Below, in pieces: positions 32,061 through 44,580 of a DNA stretch of 64,000 nt. Numbering within the stretch: position 1 is the stretch's first letter; every line of letters begins with the position of its first letter. Below the pieces are notes generated by a model. That model searched no databases and was not told the origin of the DNA. It saw only the letters and a program-made list of their open reading frames with translations. Source of the DNA: Marthasterias glacialis (lineage: Eukaryota; Echinodermata; Asteroidea; Forcipulatida; Asteriidae); contig OU452231.1 in the NCBI GenBank assembly GCA_911728455.2, forward strand, positions 6,850,963 through 6,914,962. Reading direction: 5' to 3'. Made by a program: the position numbers and the translations under genes.

Positions 32061-33460
32061 TGTAAAGATATTTAACTGATCGCTCAATTGGTTCTATTAT
32101 TTTAAACAGTTTGTCCAGTCACTGAGCGTTGATTTATGTTACGTCCGCAATTTCTGTGTCCAGATCGTCAGCCAACTAGCCAAATCTAAATATTTATTGG
32201 CTATATAAAAACAAATATTAAAATAGTGAGTCAGTTTTAAAAACAAGTTACAGCTATTGACGTTACGTGAACTGTCAGAATTCATTCCATCCCGCAACAT
32301 ACAACGCTTCGTTTGTTTCTTGATGTCAGTTAATCTTTCCATGGCGGACTTTACGAAATGTGCGCTGTTGTATGTTTTTACGTATCGACATTTTAATGCC
32401 TTAATGGAATATAAGGCTGCATGTCAATGTTTTAAAAACCGACCAAACACAACACACTCTTTCGAGTTTCGCTCCTGGAAACACGGCCTACTTCTAGTGG
32501 TTTACAGCCTTATTGCCTGTGTCATTGTTGACATCCAGTTTATTCCCATCATTGTGACTGGTGCATCGGCGCAGATTACATGGCTAATGTGTCTTTGACG
32601 GGGAAGCGCTCCGTGGTTACAGATTGTTCTCTTCTTTGATCTACTAAGTACTATCCAAAACATCCAACAGCCGTGATTCTCCCAGTAGCGAAGCTTAAAC
32701 TCCGCGCTCTCTTACGTTGTCCAGTTAATTCAATTCGACCTTTACTCGGCGGAAAACAACCTTGCCGAAGGTATTAGTTTTTGCATTAAGTTGTCATTAG
32801 GGTGTCGTTATGAAAGCTTCACACAATGATTCCATCTACTGAACAAAAACAAGACAAGCTGTGAAAACACCGTGACCAGCTTGATTAAAAAATGGCGGCT
32901 TCCTACATTGAGCTGTCATAGCTGAAGCCAATGGAATAAGCTGGGTGTGAGAGATGTCCATTTCATGGTCTGCATGTTCAGGCACTAAATTCTCCCGGAT
33001 GCTGGTCTGCCGTATCTTGTATTAGTTGGGTGTGTTTGCTAGTCATAATGTTGTTGCTAAAATGTATTCACTTTAAAGACTACAATTTGTGGAGTCTCAA
33101 TTTGTTTTGTTTTCCTCGAAAAAGCATCAAGAAAAACACAGAAACCCTTTTTATTTGTGTTCTAATTTGGGGTTTGTAGATAACGATCCCAATGTTAAAC
33201 GATATATAACAAGACATAGAACAACCATAATTTCAAGCAGTTATTCTGTTGTTTAAAGCGCTGGTATACATTGGGGGATTTTCTTTTTGGAAGAAAAAAA
33301 ATTATGCTCACACACTCTAGTTTTCTATCGACACACATGAGACCTGTCATTTGAAACAATACTGCTGCGAGTATTTTTTCTTCTTCTAAACTTGGTTTAC
33401 CAACAGCTCCGGCGGCCTTCACTTCACTTGCTACAACAATTCATCATTTAATACAAAAAT
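32061..33460. other. No gene recognised
   Basis: A 113-codon plus-strand frame at 32257-32598 has one hydrophobic stretch near its end but no family resemblance. No splice-site-bounded exon could be argued. Confidence 0.45.
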
Positions 33461-33800
33461 TCTGTCGGATTACCCAAACCATTGATAAATCAGAAGTGTG
33501 GGTTCGAGCCCGGCCGCGGCACTTGTGTCCTTGAGCAAGATACTTAACCATAATTGCTTTGTCCTTCGGATGGGACATTAAGCCGTAGGTCCTGTGTACA
33601 AGGATGGGTAGTGCACGTGAAAGATCCGTGAACACTTAGCGTGGAAGAGATGGGGTTTACCCCTGTGTTTCTGGCTCATGGCAAGCACCCTTATCTACAG
33701 GTTTCCTCAGGCTTGAGAGCTACAGTGATTAAGTTCACTTATAAGGCATCCTTGGTTTCATTATCAGAATTATATAATAGCAATAATAATCCATTTTGCT
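33461..33800 (+). mobile_element. tRNA-derived SINE, 5'-truncated
   Basis: A B-box-like GGTTCGAGCCC at 33501-33511 is followed by a body starting TTGTGTCCTTGAGCAAGATA, then CTTAACC, a form widely repeated in deuterostome SINEs. The 3' end is AT-rich with ATAATAGCAATAATAA, resembling a LINE-type tail. No good A box remains, so the 5' end is lost or decayed. Confidence 0.65.
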
Positions 33801-36744
33801 ACCCAAAACAAAAAAGTAGTCCACGCGGCGTGTTCTTCATGAAAAAGGTTTTCATGTTTTATGTAAAAAGGCAGATTTTTGTCAACCCAGCTACGTACAA
33901 TTAGATACCCAAGGCCGCCTTTACCAAATGTCGGTCAGAGTATTTTCAAACAAAAGAAAGCCCTATGCCTATATAAAACCAACCAGTGTGAACATAATTC
34001 ATCACATTGTCACTGTTTCCACCAATAACCACCTCCAAAATAGTATATTATAATGTTGGATTTTGCGCATGTTTATCACACGCACCTATTTTGATTTGTG
34101 GCACGGCATAGTATAAGATCTGAGTGAAAGTGAGGAATTGTCTCTGACATTATTGTATTTCAGACGAGAATGTGTCTCACCGGCATCATATTGATTGAAA
34201 GAATGCTTCCAGATTGAAAACTGTCATTTTTGTGCGTTGATCATTGCTATATGGCAATGTATCATGCCAAAATCATGTCTAAATTTAAGGGTTGGCGTAA
34301 CAGCAACAACCTTTGGATCTTCTATATTGCGATGTACGTTATACGACTATACAGGATAGGATTGAAAATGGCGGGAAAACAATGACAGATTTGAAATCTG
34401 ACAGCTTACCTTCTGTGAACGTGATACTACTACTATAAACCCTGGAGTGTCGAGCGTGGCAGCCAAGTTTATCAATAGCTCTTGAAGAAATGAATCCAAA
34501 AGCAGTCACTTTAAAGTTGCACAAGTGGAGTTTTGATTAAGTACCTTGGCGCCAACGTAGTTTGATAACGTCTTCAGACCGAAGATGAGAAAGACTTCCT
34601 GAGAAACTGTTGAAAGAGCCCAACTCTTATCTCTCTGTTGCTATCAAAAATCCATTTTAAAGCTCAGCGTCGGAATCATTTTGAGTATTTAGATACTTTC
34701 ATTTTTAACATAGCTCAGACAAATGAGGCGGGCAAAGGAACCTTGACGCTTAAACTAAGATTTGTAATAAATTTGTTATTTTTGTCAAAATATAAAGATC
34801 TTGTCTGCCTCCCACTCTGAAAATCATCGCAGACGGTGCCCGCTGTCTTGTATGGTTTTTTTGGAAGTAAGTTTTAACTAAGTACCGCAGTGATCCAGTT
34901 TGATTTATAGTTGCCATTATTAAGCACACGCTAGCGCTTACAGCGACTTGAAATACGCAGAAATCGTAAAGCCTTGTAAATGCAGAAGTGGTCTTCGGTT
35001 GTAGATAGTCACTGCAGGAGATATCACTGGGTAAGATAGCAATGAAAGAGACACCATAAATTGAAGGACTTCTTACGGAGGTGTGTTATCTCTGAGTCGG
35101 GAACTGTTTACTTTTCAGTGCACCATTACTAGTTGAAACACAGGGGAAAAGACTGGATGGCATGTACGAGAGTATTCTGTATTGAATATCACAAAGAACT
35201 CTTGATCAAAATATCTCGTAAAACTTTTTCTATACCTCTATTGCTTCAAGTCTTTAGACAGACACGTAAGGGATAACCGTTATTAGCTTCCCTTTTTATT
35301 TACTCTACGTTTTTGTGTAGAAATTGTATATTTTAGAGGTAGAAAGGTGGAAGCTTAGTACATGTGGATTTAATTTGAAGTTAATTTTTTCTTCTTCATT
35401 TTTTTTAATATAAATTGTTACTACGAGACGCCACAAACAAAGTGAAGCTTGTCATAATTTTCTTTCCAATTTTTATCGTGACGACGCAATCCATACTTAA
35501 AGCGCAAATAACTCGCATAAAAAACAAATTTTGTGTAATCGTTCTAAAAAGTTATTCCTCGCCTGATCCTTGCAACATCTCAAACATTGTTTTTCCAGGG
35601 AAATAGAATGAGACTTATTTGGTATGAAAACGGAAGACATCTGTATCCTTTTCACCCATGTAGATAAAGAAAATAAATTTCTAGGGCAAACATCGGGGAA
35701 AAAACACTTCCTGATGCTTTGACCTTTATAGTCGTCAGTTACCGCCTGAAGAAATGACAGAGTCCCGGTAAACTAGTCGTACATTATCGATCTTCAAAAG
35801 ACAGTTCTCTTCGCAAATTTCATCATGGGCAAAGTATATTGCCCTCGGCAGCTCCAGTGAACTTCTTACCTTGGGTAGAGTAGTAATGATTATATACACA
35901 ACTAGATTTTAATTTTCCCGCTTTCTTTATTCCGCTCTATCGGCGTGAAAGGGGTACTTCAATTAAGAGGATCATGACTTCGGTTTGTCCGCCTCTAGGA
36001 TGATGAAAGCAAATGAAAAAAAAACACACTCTTGTTTTTTAATTCATCGGCCCTTTTTTTTTTTAGAGGGCTTCGTCTTTTGGGTAGACTGTGTTGATCA
36101 ATTCATCTTGCCGCCCGCGCCCCACCCACGAGTGATCTGCTTAGTCTATATTTTAGGCCGTGCAAAACATCCAAGATGAAAATCTTGATCAGCCAAAGAC
36201 CGAGGGGGTGAAGTAGTTGCCAACAAAATGCCGTGAGACTAAAAAGATACCCGGCGAATCATCTCCCCATCAACTATGGCCAATTACGCGCCTGGGCAGA
36301 AGAGGAAAATATTGTTTTCTCAGAAATATTGGATTTGGTTTGAGGGGCAAGAAGTTAAATTAGGGACCTTTTCTTTCCGTACACTGCAAAAACACTTCCT
36401 GAATGCATTGTCAACAAAATGCTTTCAGTAGCTAATGGTTGGCTTATTCACCTGTAATGATTGTTATCGCCTTGTTCTTTTTTGACGTTGTAGGGCTAGT
36501 CTTTTTTCCTTACTCTCCTGACCATTGTCTCTCAAAATGTGTAAAAGAAAGTGACTCGAACAAAATCTTAAAATTGGATGGCAGGTTCTAGCAACTTGTA
36601 AATCACATTCAGTGTGAGATGCTAAAGCTATGATTTTGAACGATAACTTGATGTTCGCTCTAAAGACGTGACTGAAATCAAAGTGGATTGTGTGTAATGC
36701 GTTAATCACTATCACCTTCTTGACAGCAATGGAACCTTACAAAC
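33801..36744. other. No gene recognised
   Basis: This is 2.9 kb of AT-rich sequence. Open frames stay below 90 codons and show no recognisable composition. No element ends or repeats were identified. Confidence 0.5.
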
Positions 36745-37140
36745 AGTGTCATCTTGGCTTGCTTACCAGAAATATTGGCAATCCGGGGCAATTCTGGGCA
36801 GACAAGATACATCACTTGTCATTATGAGAAATTTTACATGTTTGTACCATAATTACAATATGGAATTAAAAAAGAAAGAAAAAAAAGATGTAGCTGAACA
36901 AAACATTAGATGTTCCATCTTTCTCCATATCAAAAGTTGATAAAAAGTCAGACAGTGCAATTTCCTTCCATATATGATATTGTTTTGCTCCATTGACCTA
37001 GTGCACAAATCGTGCCTGCGGGAAGTCCAGGCTCTGTGTTTTTTGTTGTTGTTGTAAATATTGTGATTCACAGGCCAAACAAAAAACAAAAAACAGAAAC
37101 AAACAGGCTTGCACTGACGTCACACTGTATACTCTCTGTG
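36745..37140 (+). repeat. Dispersed repeat pair, copy 1
   Basis: Shared words in order with 50945-51240 are GAAATTTTACATG, TATCAAAAGTTGATAAAA, TCAGACA, then TGCAAT, and GGAAGTCCAGGCTCTGTG. Both copies are in the same orientation. No TIR or coding sequence is visible, and the class is unknown. Confidence 0.6.
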
Positions 37141-37391
37141 CGTGTCATGGTCTGCCATTAGGTGAGGAGTCAAATAGATGTGTTGCAATCATTGATTTCC
37201 ATTACAATAGACGCCATCTTTGATGACAATTTTCATTTCGTCCTGTAGCCGCTTCGAGCTCTGTAAATTTCAACGCAGCTTGAGTTGCTTTGAAACATGC
37301 AAGGAGTTTGTGAAACTCGTTTTGTTGCAAGGTCAATTAATACGGAGATTTTAAAAGGAGTGAGAAAAAAAAATCGTTTGAAAGAAAAAAC

Positions 37392-37550
37392 CTTCGTTCA
37401 AACAAAAACAATGTTCGCTCGAATGCAGATTGTTTTCGCTAGAACAAAGATTGTTTTCGTTCGAACAAAGATTATTTTCGTTCGAACACAGATTTTTGTC
37501 GTTCGGACTTAGATTATTTGCGTTCTAACGCAGATTTTTTTCGTTCGAAG
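37392..37550 (+). repeat. 21-bp minisatellite, TTCGTTCGAAC core
   Basis: About 7.5 units of the type GATTGTTTTCGTTCGAACAA lie in 21-bp phase. The core TTCGTTCGAA is a near-palindrome in each unit. The period is a multiple of 3, so one frame stays open and reads as a heptapeptide repeat such as VFVRTKI. I regard this as a by-product of the array. Confidence 0.85.
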
Positions 37551-38743
37551 ATATTTTCAAACGTTGTTTTTACCTATAGGCTCCGTAGATAAGGCTCCGT
37601 ATACAACAAACTGTTTTGGGATATTAGTAATGACACACGCGCCAAACTAAGACAGAAGTGAAATGATTTAAAATGATTTAAAAGTGAAGACAACTGAACC
37701 ATCAGCCAAGATACCAATGTCTTGCGATGTCTTACTCAATTTCTTACGTTTTCGAAATAAGTACAGAGGTATGGGTCCGTAACAACCTTTTTCTGCTACT
37801 AATAGGGCTAAATCGACAAGACTCACTTTTTGCACTTCAATGGGAGACTTTTGAGACGCTGGTGGCAGCAGACACAACGGGCCTTTTTGACACATGCTCA
37901 GTACTACTGCGTGTGTAGTTCCTGAGCGTGCGTACTAGTGGTAAGAACCGCGAAAAGGGACCGTTCAAAAGCCTGCCATTGTGTTGCTCCGGACAATAAA
38001 TCCATACCCAGTTTAGCACGATCCTACGTATACTAGCTCTAGTAAATCAACTAATGTCATTTCAATTAATGTCATTTCAATTAATGTCATTTCAAGAGTC
38101 TTCTTAAAACCGCAGTTTCTGTCGATATCACCACCTTTAAGATGCTTTATTCACTTGGATATGAGCCGTGGGATCACACGAGGGCTGCAGCCTTCGAACA
38201 TCTGGTTTTTACATGGCAAAATATCGGCTGAATTGCGGTATTTAGTTCACTCTGTCATTGTATAGTTGCCTATCGATTCTAGTTAAGAACGCGGCAGGTG
38301 ATTCATTAGTCCGTAGAACTGGTACTTCAGGGCATACGAAACCCGGTAAAAATATCTTCTCTATTTTTTTTATTTATTTTTTTTTTTACAAAAAATTGCA
38401 TGAATACATAGTTTGCGATTTCTCGATGTTTCTCGATCAGTTAACATATAGGCCTATACAAGTTATTGATCTGTTTAAGAGATGGATTTGTTGTGTGAAT
38501 TCGTTGATGCCACGCCACGAATGAATGATGCCGAATGCCCCTTCTCATCTGTATACATTATGGAGACCAATGACAAAAAGGAACTAAACGTCTCCACATC
38601 ATGGGAATTCTAATCTGAAATCTTCCACAATAAGACTTCTGTGTGCACAAAAGCCTCAGGTGGAAATGTGAATCACATGGCCACCAAAGGAAGGACAATA
38701 GACATCTCCATGGGGTTGTATTTAAGAATGTGTGCATTTACTC
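37551..38743. other. No gene recognised
   Basis: This is non-coding sequence with a short triplet of TAATGTCATTTCAA at about 38054-38095 (three near-identical 15-bp units) and a T-rich run at 38364-38388. Confidence 0.5.
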
Positions 38744-38855
38744 AGGGTCCAATTTCTTGGCTCTGCTTACCGCGAAATTCTGGGCTTATGGTCACCATTC
38801 TCCGCGTACACGGTATAAGCACCGAACATCTGCGCTGGCTGCTTAGTAACATGAA
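38744..38855. mobile_element. GGGCCC fold-back MITE, decayed copy
   Basis: The left arm GGGTCCAATTTCTTGGCTCT, then GCTTACCGCG, matches the arm of the next element. The right arm near GGCTGCTTAGTAACATGAAG is only roughly its complement. Confidence 0.5.
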
Positions 38856-38946
38856 GTACGCATACACGCGCAGAAGCAAACATTCTTTTCTAACCTGTGA
38901 AAGACTCTTACGTTAAGCGTCGGTTGTGTCTGCTTCCGTAAGAGCT

Positions 38947-39068
38947 GGGCCCAATTTCATGGCTCTGCTTACCGCAGAATTCTGCGCTTACGGTCCATAG
39001 AATCGCGTGCTTTAAAGGGCGCATTAAGCGCAGAATTATGTGGTAAGCAGAGCCATGAAATTGGGCCC
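38947..39068. mobile_element. GGGCCC fold-back MITE, near-perfect copy
   Basis: Arms of 44 bp begin GGGCCCAATTTCATGGCTCT and continue GCTTACCGCAGAATTCTGCG. They are inverted at the other end with about three mismatches, leaving a short loop of about 34 bp. The whole unit could fold as one hairpin. This is the best-preserved member of a family with at least three other members in the window. Confidence 0.85.
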
Positions 39069-39113
39069 TGATTTTTCGCGTGCAGTAAGCCCAGCCATGG
39101 AAGTTCAGACCTG

Positions 39114-39283
39114 GGGCCCAATTTCATAAAGCCTGTAAGCACAGAAAAATCTTGCTTAGCAGAAACAGGTTACCAACCAACATTCCATTATGTTTACACG
39201 GTTGTGACTGGTGCCCCACTCATTTTTTTGCTTAGCAGAGAAATTTGCTAAGAAGTATTTTCTGCTAAACAGCTTTACTGAAT
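39114..39283. mobile_element. Related fold-back MITE (GGGCCCAATTTCATAAAGC)
   Basis: The left end is GGGCCCAATTTCATAAAGCC. The interior repeats CTTGCTTAGCAGAAA and TTTGCTAAGAAG, and the right end pairs loosely through TTTCTGCTAAACAGCTTTAC. It lies 45 bp from the previous family member. Confidence 0.55.
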
Positions 39284-39928
39284 GTAAAACACAACTGCAA
39301 CCAAAAATACTTTTGGAAAATATACGATGTACTCAAAATTCAAAATCAACAACAAAATGTACCAAACAAACATCTTCAGTTCTAATTGACTTGTGAGCAT
39401 TAATGTTGACTTGGTAGGTAAGACGTTAGTTAAGGTGGCTGCTTAAATGTGATGACAGGTCGTGTCTATTGATGTATGCATTTGGATGTCCAGCATGGGT
39501 AGGCACGCACCACGCAGTAGGAACTGTACAGGCCTATTAATCCCATGGACGAGAACGAACCAAGCCAGGGTGTGTCGCGTGTGGTAACTTTGCCAAACCA
39601 ATCCAATTAAGGTGTTGATATTTCTGCAGTGGTGGTTCTAATCGAAGTCTCGTCCCTGTCTTCTAATTAGTGCCTAAAGTCACGCATTGCAAACGGCACA
39701 CAACGCACAGACTCTAGGTGAGTAATCGCTTGGGACGCTCGTCTGAATTCCCAATCTGTTTTTTTTTTTACACACTTTAAGAAACAAAGCAGCCGAATTC
39801 ATGCTGAAGGGGAAAGAATATGTGGTCTTTTTTTATCAGTATGAATCACTATTCATCATTGCAGGTGCAGATGAAACATGGGTAACATAATGTTGCACAA
39901 GTCATGTGCCTTCGTTAGGTCTTACCAT
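39284..39928. other. No feature recognised
   Basis: This is non-coding sequence. An 11-base T run occurs near 39760. Confidence 0.45.
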
Positions 39929-40085
39929 CAGTTGCGTAGCCAAAGGGGGCAGCTTTCCCCTGTGGAACATCTTGTCCTCCTGCTTCTCTCGTAATCAGCT
40001 TCTGGACACCGTGAAATTTGCTATAAATCAGGCAATTTTAGACAATTGTTTTTTACCATATTTGTCAATCTTGGGGCAGCGGCTT
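39929..40085 (+). mobile_element. hAT-like MITE, copy 3, truncated
   Basis: The left end CAGTTGCGTAGCC and the words GGGGGCAGCTTTCCCCTGTG, GGAACATCTTG and CTTCTGGACACCGTGAAATT match copy 1. No right TIR could be found, so the copy is broken. Confidence 0.65.
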
Positions 40086-40600
40086 TGTTTCAGCAGGTGA
40101 TATTAAACTTTGCGTAAAAAATAATGAAGTATGCATGCTGGCCTATATTCATTTTTTGTTTACATACATCTGGCCTAACATCTGGCAGGACATGCTATGC
40201 GTAGCACGCATGTCATTGCTAAACAGCAGGTAAGTATGAATGATGTCAGTTCGTGCGGACGATAAAGCCTTAGGCCTGATATCAATTTGTATGGACTATT
40301 GTATGAAGCTTCTTTTAACAAACTAACTTCAGCTGAAGCATAACCTGGTCATAGTGTGGCAATGAATGCAGTGTATGGGGCACATATTCTTGCTTCATGA
40401 ACGACTTCTTTATGCACTCAATGGCTCTATAACATGCCAGTCAAAAGCTATTGCACGAAAATTATGGGCGAATCTAAAGTGTACACTTAATTGTTAGAAA
40501 GTCAATAAAGCCACGGAAATGTTACTACAGACTACTACGGAAGCTTGAATGACCATCCTGTTACCGCTTTACTTAGATAATTTATCATGGAAGCATGGAA
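40086..40600. other. No feature recognised
   Basis: This is AT-rich non-coding sequence. Confidence 0.45.
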
Positions 40601-40619
40601 AAATGCTCCAAATATTACA

Positions 40620-40860
40620 GATTTCAGAGATTTTTTCCATGATAGATTCATCTGTTAAAAACGGACTTCGGCGATAGTATATCTGTGTGTTTGATTCTTT
40701 TGTGATGTAATCAGTCTTTGGTAAGGCCCAATGAAACCATCCAATCTTCAAATATAACAGCACAACGAACATAGACAAATTGACTAGAACGGGATTTGAA
40801 CCTGCGACCTCCAAATTATTGCGCGCCGGTGCTCTACCATCTGAGTTATCTAGCCATATG
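40620..40860 (-). mobile_element. tRNA-derived SINE with intact tRNA-like head
   Basis: The tRNA-like head is 40782-40855 on the minus strand, 74 nt. All seven acceptor pairs can form (one G-T), and the D arm is good, with ACTCAGATGGTAGAGC as A box. The B box is GGTTCAAATCC. The anticodon arm is two bases too long and does not close, and the T stem has a mismatch. I therefore call it a SINE head. The downstream body is AT-rich with no clear tail. Confidence 0.6.
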
Positions 40861-41796
40861 ATGGCAGTCTCCCTAATATCTTTGTGAGGGGTGCCAGTAA
40901 TAACTCTTAGCTTCTGAGAAACCTGTAAAAAGACGGGGGGGGGGGGGGGTTGACTAGTCACAATGAAGCTATACCGTTATACTGATTACATTCAGAAGGC
41001 AGGCGTCTGATTGATTCCACGAGGTTTGAAGCGTCAAAGTGTAGTAGCCTCGTAGACATCATTATTGAAACTAATTAGTCACTAATTAAAATTTGCACAA
41101 ATAATTTTGTATCATCAAAATGATTTTACAAGTTATTCTTTTCGTACAACTATATTTATACCTTATTCTCAAACGAACACAGTGATCAGTTAAATATTTT
41201 CAAGGCAGGGGTTTACTTTTGGTAGTTACTCCAAAAATAAATGACCAAAAAACTATGGTAAGGAGCAACATTGTGAGAAATGACTCCCTTTGAAGTAACG
41301 TAGTTTTTGAGAAAGAGGTAATGTCTCGCTTAAATATTTAAATCTGAGAAAGGCTTCAGGCATGAAGCCTATTCCACTTAATGAAAAACGTGCAGTTTCA
41401 GCATTTTCCGATCCTTCTGCATGGAAATAACCGCTCCAGATTTTGGCCGATATATCTCAAGGACGCTGACATTTTTTGAAACAAAATTTTCAGAGGTTAG
41501 TTTTATGGCATATATCTACAATTATATAGAATTGAAACAAACGTACGGTTCCAAATACCAAAGAAATACCCTGCCTTTAAAAGAGCACGATGATTAGTTC
41601 AGTATTTTAAACAACATGCGTTCACGTTGCTGGGAACACACGGCTTGGCTATCACTCTCTTCTGTTTTGTGCAGACATAAGGTGAAAAACAGACTACAAT
41701 AATTCGCAAACCGTGATGCTCGACACATCTCTTCAATGTCAGACGCCACTTCTTCAATTACAGAGTGGTTACCCACTCTTTTAAAATACTCTCTAA
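40861..41796. other. No gene; G tract
   Basis: A run of about 15 G lies at 40935-40950. The remaining sequence is AT-rich non-coding. Confidence 0.5.
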
Positions 41797-42731
41797 CTGT
41801 AGAACAGTGACAATTTCACTCTCTCACCGAGTGGTGTCATTTCGGCTCTTCTCAAGCTCAGAGTGAAACTCGCTGTGCACACCCTTTTCACGTTGAAACT
41901 TCAAGTTGAAAATACAAGTCTTTCACTCTAAAAAGAGTTGTCCGCCATGGCTCTTTGGAAGAGTGTTTATTCACTCTTTTACATTTAGAGAGTACCAGTC
42001 TAATTAGATTGAAAAAACCCTCTTTTCGATTGAGGCCAGGGACAAATCTTTTGCAGTTTGTCCCATAGTTTCAATCGAATAGAGTAAATTTCAATCGAAA
42101 AATTTTAAGAGAGCATCCAGCTGCATCAAAGTTGTTTTAATACAAAGTTCAAACATAGTATTTTGCCTCACAATGTGTGATTTAACCAACCGAGTGTGGG
42201 GCGGGACTCAGGTCTTCTATAAGGACAAACTATTTCTTGTAACTAGTCCTATTGGTTTGAACTCACTTGGCGATAGATCTTTTTCAATAGCTGGCCTCAA
42301 ACGTTGGATCTGTATTCCTAGGGACGCCTCATCTCTCACCATGCTCAGGAAACGTCTCTTTAAAGCTACTCACCATAGTATTCATTTTATCTTGTACAGT
42401 GGTTTGATTTCTCTTAATAAGTACATTTATTATTATTATTAGAATTATAGCATGTCACCGCAATGCCTAACCTTATCCTTACAATGCAAAAACTGGGGTG
42501 TTACTCTCTAAATATAAAAGAGTGAAAAACCACTCGTTTTTCCGCCATACCACTCTTGCAAAGAGCCACATAGCGGACAACTCTTTTTAGAGTGGAAGAC
42601 TGGTATTTTCAACTTGAATCAGAGTAAAGTTCGCTCCAATTTTACTAAAAAAGGGTGATGCACAGTGAGTTTCTCTCTCAAGAGAGCCAAACTGACACCT
42701 CTCGGGCAAGTGAGTGAAAATGTTCACTCTT
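41797..42731. mobile_element. Large fold-back element with LINE relic in its loop
   Basis: The left arm (41797-41995) and right arm (42498-42731) are imperfect inverted copies. Both contain CACTCTAAAAAGAGTTGTCC, GGCTCTTTG-AAGAGTG and CACTCTTTTA-ATTTAGAGAGT. The 500-bp loop holds a remnant of a LINE reverse transcriptase C-terminus. No transposase is visible. Confidence 0.75.
42173..42442 (+). pseudogene. LINE RT C-terminal fragment (CR1/L2-like)
   Basis: The peptide SLGDRSFSIAGLKRWICIPR followed by a FRKKLK-like MLRKRLFKA is the usual C-terminal tail of CR1/L2/RTE-group reverse transcriptases (GDRSFSVA-RLWNSLP-FKKLKT pattern). The W, the P and the closing basic helix remain. Nothing upstream encodes RT motifs. 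A TTATTATTATTA tail follows at 42429-42441, as expected for a LINE 3' end. Confidence 0.6.
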
Positions 42732-44101
42732 TTACATTTAAAATTGGTATCTATGTGTGCAACACCGTCATGTCATCCCCATTGCTCTATCGTTGGTAAA
42801 ATTAACACCATGTCAGTGTTGTCACTTAGAGATAACACGGGAATCAATTTAACACCCCAGTTTTTGCAGCGTAGTACTGTTATACACACAGGAACCAACC
42901 TCCCTCCCCTAGTTCAACAACATCAGCGTTCATCAATGAAGCAGCAGGCCCTTTTTATACTAAGAAATAAAAAAAACTTTTCGAGAAAGAAGTCCAGCAT
43001 GATTGGCACGGTCAAGTGTTTATTCATTCATTAATTGTCCACCTGTATTACAGAACAGATTTCAAGCTATCGCGGCAGACTTTGCTCCCTGTAGCGAACC
43101 TTTGTAAATTGGTGTCGTAATTGCGTCTAATTGTTTTGGATGGACCGACGAACTTTCACGTGCATCAATTTATCATTATCATTCTCCTATTAGGTCTATA
43201 GGTCAACTCAATTACACGGGCCTTTGTCCTGTAATGAAGTTGCATTTGGAATTCCCATCAATTTATCCTCATCACACTGGCAAGTATAGGGCTGTTCTGT
43301 GAAACATAGGGTTGATTCTACTTTTTATTCAAATTTGCGATATTTTGTTTGCCCAGTATAAAAACCCAGTGTAAACATCCATGTTATTCTGTTTAATGGA
43401 ACAACAGCTGAAAGGAAGGCCCTAAATAAAAACAGATGCTGGTAAAATGATAACTAATACTCAAAATCCAAATGTGTTTCAAATGGCTTTAAAATATGCG
43501 AAAAGGGGGTGGGGGACCTGCGCCAGTGAAGTACATTTTATGCATTAATGTTTCCTGTTTGTTTGTTGTTTTAATAGGCAGTAGTTACAATATTTTGAGA
43601 GGATATCATTGTTCACGGACACACCAATGGGCCAATTTAATCGTTACTATTTTGGGAACCGCACAAATTAAATTAGCGAAATGGCCACACTCGTTATTTG
43701 CATTAGAGAATCGATTATACTTCTCAAATGCACGTACCCAGCGTACCATTTAAAGACTGTATAGTCTTACAAATTGATTGACATGTTGTGAAACCTTTCT
43801 TTGAAGCAGAATTGTGTAATTTGCAGATACACCGTGGCCTATGCATTCAGTTATATTTTCGCGAGTGAAGGTTTAATTGGTAATGTGAAGAAACATGATC
43901 TAACAGTAATAAACTACATGTAGGCCTACATAACAAAAACGCAATTCAAAATAAGCCGGTACTGAAGATATAGCGTGATTAGGGTCTTATATAACACACG
44001 ATAACTCGGGATGCACCGGGTTCTTGAGTATGGCACGGAAGAAATCTCGTACCGGCACAAAGGACAATGAGATCTTTCTTTTGTATGCTGTGATATCGTG
44101 A
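42732..44101. other. No gene recognised
   Basis: This is non-coding. A 106-codon frame at 42714-43034 begins in the right arm of the fold-back and has no family resemblance. Confidence 0.45.
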
Positions 44102-44580
44102 AATAATAATAATAAATAATAATAATAATGAAAATTTATGAAGCGCACAAATTCACAAAAGTGCTCATGGCGCTAGTGCAAAACAACTACAAGATTACTG
44201 AAAAATAAAATGCAACGATACAGCAGAACACCCAGTAAAGAACATATGCAACTGCTTAATTAAGAAGATGAGTTTGTATAGGGTTTTCTTAAATTGGTTC
44301 AAAGAAACCGATGATTTGACATTGTGACGGCAATTTATTCCATAGACACAGTGCCGCATGAGAAAAAGATCAGTCGCCCCATGAACGATTACAGATTTAG
44401 CCTCAATGAGGAGGTTTGAATAGTCAGAACGGAGTTTGCGAAGCGGAGTGTAAGGTTGAAGCAAATCATCATCATCAATGCGTGCAGGGGCACTGTTCGT
44501 GAGGGATTTAACATTTGTAAGATGGAAATTTTGCGCAGATTCGCACATAAGTAAACATGGTATAAAGATGGTCATGGTGG
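44102..44580 (-). pseudogene. CR1/L2-like LINE 3' relic
   Basis: On the minus strand, LQPYTPLRKLRSDYSNLL leads to SVSLNQFKKTLYKLIF. This fits the end of CR1/L2 reverse transcriptases (PYTPSRSLRSS, then FKxxLKTyLF). It is followed by a 3' UTR ending GCGCTTCATAAATTTTCATT and an ATT/ATTA tail at 44105-44130. The conserved WNSLP core is degraded, so this is a dead, 5'-truncated copy. Confidence 0.7.

Noticed and set aside
32257..32598. 113-codon frame as a possible membrane-protein exon
   Set aside because: A single hydrophobic stretch and no flanking splice pattern or homology are not enough.
40782..40855. A functional tRNA gene
   Set aside because: The acceptor and D arms fit, but the anticodon arm is two bases too long and unpaired, and the T stem has a mismatch. 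It is better explained as a SINE head.
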